Source: Protula sp. h YS-2021
Taxonomy: Eukaryota > Annelida > Polychaeta > Sabellida > Serpulidae
Length of the DNA: 64,000 nt
Reading direction: 5' to 3'
Assembly (NCBI GenBank): GCA_949752745.1
Contig: OX457031.1
Span: 27,606,882 to 27,670,881, forward strand
Shown here: positions 56,101 to 64,000 of the stretch, piece by piece
Numbering within the stretch: the stretch's first letter is position 1
Layout: each line of letters starts with the position of its first letter
The notes under the pieces: generated by a model
The model's database searches: none
Told to the model about the DNA's origin: nothing
The model's input: the letters and a program-made list of their open reading frames with translations, nothing else
Program-made: the position numbers and the translations under genes

Positions 56101-58338
56101 ACATTGGATGCGCATATAAATTAAAACTTTGACATTAGCTTTATTGTTTCACTGAGTGAAGTTTCGCTATTGACAGAGATATAGTGTGGTTATTGTCATG
56201 ATATACTTCGTATTTGCGTCATGGAAAATTTTAAGCAAACTTACAGGATGACATAAACCTGTAACTAATTACCCAATTTGCAAATATTAGTGACCAGCAA
56301 CAATCACTTTCATTTTTTGGGTTTTGAAGATTGAAACACCATAAAATAGCCTAGTAAATGTACCTAATAGATTGAGTCAATCACAAAATTAGCATAGTAG
56401 TTTCAATGGTCAAATTAGTTTAAAAAAATTACTGTTGCAAGTATTTTTACGGATGCGAAAGCAAACTACTTTGATTCAGTTTGCTTTATGTTATTTTCAT
56501 CCATTGTAAATAAAATCAAAGGAATCTTATTGAGTTATTAACCGGGGAAATTATGAAAAGGAATAGATTCTGCCTATTGCTAGTCAAATTAATGCATGCG
56601 GTTTATGATTTCAGTCATGTATCATCTCTGAGAAGCCGCAAGCTGCATTAAAAGCTAGTAAATGGCAAATAATGCCTATTAAATCAGAATACTATGCGAT
56701 TCATCTGACTAAGGTTTCGTAATTACGGTCAGCTACATTCAGAGCTACTCTTTATTTCGCGCCAGGAACCTGTCTCAAAATTATAGGCAGAAAATGTGCA
56801 TTTTACTGGTTGCTGATGTTGCTAGGGAATATTGCAATGTATGAAACTAGAAAAAATCTGAGTAATATCCCGGCCAGTAAATACTAAAAGCCGTAGTTGC
56901 AAAAGAAATATATTTTAAAATCTCAAAATTTACTTTTAAACTTGAATTTTATTTTGTCTTGCACGTGCTTTATGGCTTTATACTCCAGCAATGCGTAAAG
57001 TTGTTAATATGTTCACTGTAGTACACGCAAGGTAAAAAGAAATTCCTTCAATTCATTTATGTGGGTTTTTTAATAATTTATAATTTGTGGGAATCGAAAA
57101 TACTTACAAAAAGCGAACTTGCGGTTGCTTTTTAAGTTGACTTTTACGCAGTTTATTTTTTCTGTACTTTTAATGCACTGACGCAGAAAATATGCGATCA
57201 GAAAAATATAAGTAAAAATGAATGGAAAGAGTTAAATGACTTGGAGGTACCTGATCGACAACATCATAGTATGGACAACCCGTGTAAGCAATTTCTACCC
57301 TGTGAGTTGTTAAGGGCGACTACCTAAAGCCACATGACGCAGTATTTTTATTTTGAAAGCTAAAAAAGCGATGAAGCAACGTGTTGCACAGATATCGGAA
57401 AACCCCACAAATTTCTTCGTGTTATTTTCTTTAGATCTTTAACGTTACAAATCTTTCAAAAAATCTGTTTCCAAGCGTTGTGGATAGACACATCAAAACT
57501 GTAAGATTCTTTTTATCTCATACAGTTTTTATTCTTAAACAGTAAAACCTGATTCACCCGAACAACGTCGGGATTGGTCGATTTAGTCCGGATTAACATA
57601 GTGTGGATTACTCAGGTTGTCTTTTTTTACTGTGGTGGATTTAATGGTGGATTCAAAGTTGAGGGGAGAGGGGGTTTCTTCACCACTCAGGCTACTTTAT
57701 TTACAGTTGTCTCGTCATTCAGTTCAATACGTTGATGATATAAATGTACAGTATCAGTAAGTTATATGGCGAAAATAAGGGAATTCAGCAGATAGCACCC
57801 AAAAATCACACAACACCTTAGCCCAATTTGACGACTTAGTCACACAGAATAACAGAAACTTAGAACTCAGAAATATGTGTTCTGTGTTGCAATTTTAAGG
57901 TGATTGTTGCATATAAACCAATGAAAAAGTCAAAAGTATAAGGATTAATATTTTGTCTGAATAAGGCAGTTTAACGTCTAATGTAGAAGCGCGCGTTTAT
58001 GCAGACGTAAGTGCAGTGCTTGTTGTATCCAAAATGGTGCTGGAGATAACAATCTGCATGTAAAATACGAAAAGTGTGATGTTCGTCAGTTTTGGGTAAA
58101 ATCACGGGTTACAGCCAAGTGATTTCTAGTGCCAAAACGACACGAAAATTGCCACCGTATATCACGCGAATGTTGTTTTCATTTTATCCAACAAAACAAC
58201 ACAAAACTTATTAAAATTCTTATATTTATGTCATTTTTATAATTCAGCCCACAGGGCATGATGTGAGACTTTGCTAGCAGATAATAATAAAGAAACAATT
58301 GCGAACAGTAATGCACTAAAATTCACGGGCAGTGAGGT
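53159..58338. other. Long AT-rich intergenic stretch
   Basis: No gene supported on either strand. Three tandem copies of a roughly 100-bp unit, each with TCTGAAATTCTGAATT, lie at about 55085-55370. Many AATAAA-like words occur by composition. Confidence 0.55.
55085..55370. repeat. Tandem repeat, about 100-bp unit, 3 copies
   Basis: CTGAAATTCTGAATT recurs at about 55105, 55205 and 55305 with well-kept flanks (GCGGTGCAGAAAAATATAT, AACAAGCAAGAAAAGACTAC). The third copy is diverged at its end. Confidence 0.85.
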
Positions 58339-58941
58339 ACGGAAAACGAATCGACGACATTTTGTTGAAGGGCATTTTGTCGAAAGACACTTTGTCGAAG
58401 GAAGTTTTGTGGAAAGAACCTTTGTCGAAGAACATTTTGTGAAAAGTGAACACAATTATAATTTTTTGATAGCTGTTGTTTTATTAAGAGGTGAGGCGAG
58501 TTTTTGTTGTTATTTCCTGAAAACAAATACATTTTGTCACTGAAACTTTAAAATGATGCATAACATTGAAACTCTAATTGCAATCCAGGGTTTTGATCAC
58601 CAAATTGCAATTAAGCAGATGAAAGAATTATTCAGTAATATCTCAGCAGCCCAAAGTAATTCCTATAAGTGTTATTGAATTTGCAATTCTTTATTGCAGT
58701 TCTTAATTGCAATACATATTTTAAACCAATTAAGCTTGAACTCATTACAGGCCAGAGTAATTCTTACAACTGTGATTAATTTGTAATTGCTAACTGCAAT
58801 GCACTAGTTAAAAGAAATTAGGGTTTGATACCATCATTGACCAGAATTATCTTTGCATCTATGTTTGAAACTGCAATTGTTGATTGCAATAACGTGTGGA
58901 AATAATATATTCTGGAGCTGGACGATAGTTTAATTTTGAGT

Positions 58942-59160
58942 ACAGCAAAACCTCCGAAATTGGACCACCCTTCGGACCGGAAAATGTGCCCTGTTTCAGG
59001 GGTGGTCCCATTTGTGAGGTTTGGTCATTCTGGGGTCAAATGTTGTGGGTTGACCATAGATTAAACTTTGATGTCCAAACACAATTAAAGTAATATTCGT
59101 TTACAATATGTATTACGTTTCAACTGAATAAAAATCTGTATGTTACAGACACACACAATT
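58942..59160 (+). repeat. 215-bp repeat unit, first copy
   Basis: Begins CAGCAAAACCTCCGAAATTG and is homologous to 59290-59508 (same strand) and to about 62015-62235 (inverse). The recurrent words are GGACCACCCTTCGGACCGG and GGTGGTCCCA. The CAG start after TA suggests pogo/Tigger-type ends. Confidence 0.7.
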
Positions 59161-59162
59161 TC

Positions 59163-60121
59163 GGCTGCGTAGCACTGCAGTTAAGCGACGTATTTGAATA
59201 AAAACAGACTGGTGTGTGTAGTTACCGTGAGCCAACTGTGACATCAGGTAACTGAGAACAATACCACTGGCAATATGTTAGAAAATGAAATGGAACTTCT
59301 GAAATCGGACCACCCTTCGGACCGGAAAAAATGTGCCCTATTTCAGAGGTGGTCCCATTCAGGAGGTTTGTTCATTCTGGGGTAAAATGTTGTAGGTTGA
59401 CCATACATTCAACTTTGATATCCAAACAAAATGGAAGTAATAGTCGTTTACAATAATATCTATTACGTCTCAACTGATTAACAGTCTGCATGTTACAGAC
59501 ACACAATTTTGCATACTTTTGCAACTATATTTAGCAAACGATTCCAATCTATAGCTTCAAAAATTATCCATGCTAGACTGTCTAAGCAAAACTTTTTACT
59601 TAGGATGAGCAAATCTATCCATGCTAGTTTGCTTTGACATAACTTTTGATTTCACGATAACAGTTCCGTTTCAATATCCAGCAACTGGTCCACTTGAACT
59701 CCGCGAACCTGGAGCAATAACGGTGGTTTAAGGATAATAGCGCCCGCAAGAAGTACTCAGAGGGCAGGCAATGAGTTTATATATTGTTAGGTGCTATAGT
59801 TTATACAATAGATAACAAAATAAAGCTCCTTTCTGGTTACACACTTGTTACCATAATCCCCATCAACAATATCCAAGACGGCAACATGCTAAGTGTTACA
59901 AATAATGTGCCGAACAGATACTGTGATTTCCCCTCTGCCCCACAGTGGTCCAATCTCAGGCATTTTGAGTGCTCGGGACCGAAAAACGTGGCCCGAAGTG
60001 GTCCGTTCCGAGGTTGTAACAATTGGGAGTTTCATTAACCATTGAAGTCTGTGGAGCGCATTCGGGACCGAAAAATGTGCCCAATTTCAGAGGTGGTCCC
60101 AATAGGGAGGTGTTCCGATGT
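59163..60121 (+). repeat. Long inverted repeat, left arm
   Basis: About 959 bp matching the inverse of 61387-62359 by eye over its whole length, from GGCTGCGTAGCACTGCAG to CCGATGT, with scattered differences. It lies inside the MULE-like element, while its partner is outside, so the arms are probably two copies of one dispersed repeat and not ends of a single transposon. Confidence 0.8.
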
Positions 60122-60163
60122 ATTCAATCTGTTCTGGTGTGTCCGGAGTTATTTAGTATATAA

Positions 60164-60526
60164 ATGGAGAGAAAAAATGCTTCATGTCATGGTTCAAATT
60201 TAGCCATGGATAAAGATAATTACATCAGGCGAAAGGAAGCAAAAAGTATTGTACGTCGGTTATTCGCACACGAAAAAGAGACGTCGACATGCGACAGATC
60301 ACATGGGTCTGCACAAATCGCTATTCACAGAAATAGATGGAACAATCGCTTCAGCCACATCATGGGATACAAGTATCCTAGGGTATGGACACTCATCCGG
60401 GCCATAAAGCAGGAGGACTACTCCGTCCGTACTCTTATCACTCAAGATCGAGTGGGAAACCCACCGAAATACCGCAGCCCACAACAACGCTTTGAGGAGA
60501 TCGTGCAGAAAACCAGAGAAGCTTAG
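60164..60526 (+). pseudogene. MULE transposase, C-terminal fragment
   Basis: 120 codons; the recognisable part is the second half. R-W-N-N-R-F followed by Y-P-x-V-W-T-L-I-x-A-I-K-Q-E and then P-P-K-Y-R-S-P-Q-Q-R-F-E-E-I-V matches the end of Mutator-like transposases of animals (after the DDE domain: asparagine/tryptophan motif, H-P-x-I-W, then K-Y-R). The family's next block, FLDGIAHNSRF, follows at about 60531-60563 in another frame after a TAG, so the gene is broken by a frameshift. The DDE domain itself is not found upstream, where another repeat has been inserted. Confidence 0.65.
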
Positions 60527-61386
60527 CGGCATTCCTCGACGGAATTGCGCACAACAGCCGCTTTAAGCCAGCTCAAAGTTAGGACTGAGAATGAAATAGG
60601 GACTGTCGAAGTAATAACTTGCGCGATTAAACGAGTGTGTGACAAAAACTGAACGGACTTTTTGTAATTTAGGTATTGGTGTGTTGTATAAATGTGTTGT
60701 GATAACATAAAGCGTGACCTCTTTCATCTTAGTAATTGCAATAAGCTTGTAATTGCAATAAATGGCTAAATGAAACAAAGTTCTTTAAAAAACAACAAAC
60801 AGCAATACACAAATTTCGACAAAAAATGTCTCGAAGTTCACTTTCGACAAAATGTATTTCGACAAACTGTCTTTCGATAAAATGCCTGGATACCACGGAA
60901 AACAGTTATAAATTCCGTATCCAATTCTTATCCATCTTAGAACAGCTACCCTTGTGGGATAAAATAAGCGGATTCACAGTTTCGTCTACGAAATATACGC
61001 AAGCACAAGATTCCAGTTTTGGGGGATAAACATAGAGGCAGAGAAACTTTGAAACATATAAATCAATGAAAAATATATCAAAATCACTTTGAAATAGTTT
61101 TAGCGCTTTTGTGATTTTGTGTTAGAAACCCATGAATAAATAATGTCATGAATAAATTTTCCTACATTCCAATAAAATTTTTGCATCTTAATAGATAAGC
61201 CATGGCATAGAAAATCAACTTTTAGTGTACTTTCATTATTTGTTTCTTTATGTTTTTCCCGACTGGAATGCCGTGAGTTTCCTCTACTGAGCATGCGCAC
61301 TCAAAACCGCGAACTGGCTTACTGATAAGTATATCCAATGTCCCCTCAAGACGCCACGCCTGTAGTACATATACAGCGGAACCTCG

Positions 61387-62359
61387 ACATCGGACTACCT
61401 CCCTATTGGGACCACCTCCGAAATTGGGCACATTTTTTTCGGTCCCGAATGCGCTCCATAGACTTCAATGGGTAAGGAAACTCGAAATTAGGACCACCTC
61501 GGAACGGACCCCTTCGGGCCACTTTTTTCGGTCTCGAGCACTCAAAATGCCTGAGATCGGACCACTGCGGGACAGAGGGGAAATCACTATATCTGTGCAG
61601 CACATTATTCACAACACTTAGCATGTCGCCGTCTTGGATATTGTTCCTGGATATAATGGTAACAAGTGTGTAACCAGAAAGGGGCTTTATTTTGTTATCT
61701 ATTGTCTAAACAATAGCACCTGACAATATACAAACTCATTGCCTTCCCTCCGAGTATTTCTTGCGCGCGCTATAATCCTTAAACCACTGTTACCGCAACA
61801 GCTAATTCTTTGAAACATGGTGGACCTGCTGCTGGATGTTGAAACCGAACTGCAAACTGTTGTCGTGAAATCAAAAGTTATGTCATAACAAACTAGCAAG
61901 GATAGATTTGTTCATGCTTAGTAAAAAGTTATGTTATGACAATCTAGCATGGATAATTTATGAAGCTATGTACATTGGACTAGTTTGCTAAATAAAGTTG
62001 CAAAAATGCAAAATTGTGTGTCTGTAACATGCAGACTGTTAATCAGTTGAGACGTAATAGATATTATTGTAAACGACTATTACTTCCATTTTGTTTTTAC
62101 ATCAAAGTTGAATGTATGGTCAACCTACAACATTTTACCCCAGAATGACCAAACCTCCCAAATGGGACCACCTCTGAAATAGGGCACATATTTTTCCGGT
62201 CCGAAGGGTTGGTCCGATTTCAGAGGTTCCGCTTTATTTTCTAAGTTATTGTCAGAGGTATTTCTCAGTTACCTGATGTCACAGTTGGCTCACGGTAACT
62301 ACACACACCAGTCTGTTTTTTTGTTCAAATGCGTCGCTTAACTGCAGTGCTACGCAGCC
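61387..62359 (-). repeat. Long inverted repeat, right arm
   Basis: Inverse copy of 59163-60121. At its left edge TACAGCGGAACCTCGACATC and, at about 62216-62236, the inverse words GATTTCAGAGGTTCCGC suggest a TA-flanked unit with short inverted ends inside a larger repeat. No coding capacity. Confidence 0.8.
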
Positions 62360-62889
62360 ATATTGCTAACTACCGGGTAATAACCCCAGTGTGGCATCTC
62401 ATGAGCGCTCTCTAGAGTGTTAATACAATAAATGGGTGTTAGAGGCAGCAGCCTGCTTTTGGCCACTATTTTCGTGAATGTTCCATAAGAAATCGTGTTT
62501 AGCATCCAGAAAATAGTAGCAGATAGCTTGTCCTAATAACTGCACTTCATTGACATTAATTCGTTGGTCAGCGTTTTGGGATATATCTGTGAATTCAAAC
62601 ACAAGGAAAGGGGCTCTGGGAAAAAATTAAGAATTAAAAAAAAAACGGAACATCTTAAGCAATATCAGGCAGGTTGCACACAAAAGTGTTTGTCTTCTAC
62701 GTATTTATCACATTGCACGCTTATATATTTGTTCATATAACAAATGTTCAAACTTATGGCTGACTGAAAGTTTATATATTTATTTAAATATACAATGTGA
62801 CACAATAAAAAAACCATGTCTGTTCATTTACATGTAAATGTAAAAAATGGGTTTTAAAATAGTTCTACCCGTACCCATCTGCTTGCTAC
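62360..62889. other. Intergenic or intronic stretch with one candidate open segment
   Basis: A minus-strand segment at 62420-62615 starts after a strong TTTTTTCCCAG acceptor and ends in TAA after about 65 codons. It has balanced amino acid usage but no motif. Its phase does not fit the CCP exon upstream, so it is left unassigned. Confidence 0.3.
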
Positions 62890-63010
62890 CCAACAGTTAA
62901 TTAAACAGCGCTCCTGCAAAGGCCAGCGGGGTGAAGTTTCATCGCACATTACACCGTTACTATTAACTGTATCAAGTTTATAGGGTATCTTACATTGTCC
63001 ATAATCCTGC
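62890..63010 (-). CDS. Probable Sushi/CCP-domain exon
   Basis: After a strong acceptor (TTCCCTTTCAG at 63021-63011) 40 codons run in phase to a GTAGCA donor at 62889. The peptide has the first-half pattern of a Sushi/CCP module: CKIP, then NSNGVMC, then a proline and PLQERC followed by LINC, that is C-x2-P...NG-x2-C...P-L-x3-C-x3-C. CCP modules mediate extracellular protein binding. The second half (G-Y-x-L...C...W...C) should be in another exon and was not found. No other exon of the gene is recognised within the window, so the call rests on one exon. Confidence 0.45.
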
Positions 63011-63339
63011 CTGAAAGGGAAAAAGAAGACCTATAATCTTGGTAATAAAGACCACAGTTGCACCGAAGTAAAAGAGTTCCACCATATAATAGGGATGTGC
63101 CTCAATGACGTAGGAAGACAAAAGTAGAGATGCTTATTAAACGTATTGGCTATCAGCAAACTCAGTACTCAGAGTGCAAACATAGAATTATAATCACGTG
63201 TTATTTAATGATGTGCACAAAGTCTGGTATTGGTGTCAGACATCGCAAGGAGCGTCAGAATCCGGAAGCGATGGGTGTGGATTAAACGTTAGAGATCAGA
63301 GCCTCAATCTCGGCATGTTCAAATTGTTCAGATTGTTGG

Positions 63340-63785
63340 TCGTGGTGGTGATCGTGGTCATTGTGATGGTGGTGGTCGTGGTGCTGGTCGCCGTGGTGGT
63401 GGTGGTCGTCGTCGTCGTTATGGGCGCTGTCGTGGACGTGGGGCTCGTGGTGGTGGTCGTTCTGGTGGTCGTGATGGCGGTGGTGGTTGTGGTGGTGATC
63501 GTGGTCGTGGCTGTCGTCGTGGTGGGCGACGTGTCATGAATGGTGGGGTCGTGACATCAGTGATCGTGGTCGTCGTAGTCGTGGTGGTGGTGGTCGTCGT
63601 TGTGGGCGTGGTGCTTGTGGTGATGGTGGTGGTGGTGGTGGTGCTTGTGGTGATGGTGATGGTGGTGGTGGTGATGGTGTTGGTGGTGATGGTGGTGGTG
63701 GTGGTGGTAGAGATGTTCGTGGTCGGAGTGGTCGCCCTCTTGGACGTAGTGGTCGTTGCGGTCGTGGTGGTCGTCATGGCGGTGA
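63340..63785. repeat. GGT/CGT-rich low-complexity tract
   Basis: Imperfect GGT, CGT, GTC and GAT triplets over about 450 bp. One frame reads as poly-valine; another reads as Gly-Arg (RGG-like) at both ends but shifts in the middle. No gene is supported. Confidence 0.85.
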
Positions 63786-64000
63786 GATATATTACAGAGA
63801 AACCAGGCAAAACTTATCCGTACAAATATTACAAATTGGCTTCAACCTAAAAGCCGGGTGAGTTGGAGCTGGCTGTTGTAGACTTAATGACGCGCAAAGA
63901 GGACCTTCTTCCCGGAGACTGAGGTGCTACTTATACGAGATTGGAAAGGCTAGAGTAGCCGATTATAAACATTTATAGTCACATCAGTGTGTTTTGCCAA

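Larger units (their letters stand above)
58339..60903 (+). mobile_element. MULE-like transposon with tandem-motif inverted ends and 9-bp target duplication
   Basis: ACGGAAAAC is directly repeated at 58339-58347 and 60895-60903. Inside, the left end (58348-58445) is five to six copies of a 15-16-bp motif (ACATTTTGTCGAAAG), and the right end (60815-60894) carries the same motif in inverse orientation, about four copies. The 2547-bp element contains the C-terminal remnant of a Mutator-like transposase (60164-60580), on the plus strand and ending about 300 bp from the right end, and a later repeat insertion (about 58942-60121). A 9-bp duplication is typical of Mutator elements. It is inactive. 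Confidence 0.75.

Noticed and set aside
63198..63850. Poly-valine and poly-threonine frames
   Set aside because: Translation of the GGT/GTC low-complexity tract.

Overview
This is a eukaryotic (metazoan) window: interrupted genes with GT-AG introns, animal-type protein families, AATAAA signals, long microsatellites and several families of DNA transposons and non-LTR retrotransposons. Base composition and repeat style fit a marine invertebrate, most likely a mollusc or another lophotrochozoan, but the sequence does not fix the species.

Genes, left to right. (1) 2.0-4.1 kb, minus: a GT43 beta-1,3-glucuronosyltransferase with a tiny first exon and a probable separate 3' exon. (2) 9.2-15.4 kb, minus: a secreted protein with one von Willebrand factor A (VWA) domain between two cysteine clusters. 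No single open frame shows it; seven exons join with matching phase, giving 303 codons with a signal peptide, an intact metal site and a TATA box. (3) 24.3-35.75 kb, plus: a complete 12-exon, 672-residue heavy chain of a heteromeric amino acid transporter (SLC3A1/rBAT type), with lost glycosidase residues and a retained disulfide cysteine. (4) 47.3-48.8 kb, plus: an intact single-exon GT92 glycosyltransferase. (5) A probable single Sushi/CCP exon at 62.9-63.0 kb, minus.

Mobile DNA fills much of the rest: a dead L1/Tx1-like LINE (17.6-20.3 kb, minus), a decayed Jockey/I-like LINE in intron 6 of the transporter gene (28.9-31.07 kb, minus), two pogo/Tigger-like remnants (11.2-11.9 and 52.4-53.2 kb), a roughly 500-bp repeat with inverted ends (three copies), a family with CCCAG(C/T)AAACAT ends (three copies) and small foldback elements. 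The most unusual element is at 58.35-60.89 kb. It is bounded by 9-bp direct repeats, its terminal inverted repeats are arrays of a 15-16-bp motif, and it holds the C-terminal remnant of a Mutator-like (MULE) transposase. A small element at 38.2-38.6 kb has the same design, also with a 9-bp duplication, and a third looser example lies at 50-51.2 kb. Long tracts of TA, ATT, GA, GT, CTAT and GGT, a 100-bp minisatellite (21.7-22.8 kb) and 31-, 33- and 100-bp tandem repeats account for most of the long apparent open frames.

The five genes show no evident functional cluster. Two encode Golgi-type glycosyltransferases, one a secreted matrix-like protein and one a membrane transporter subunit.
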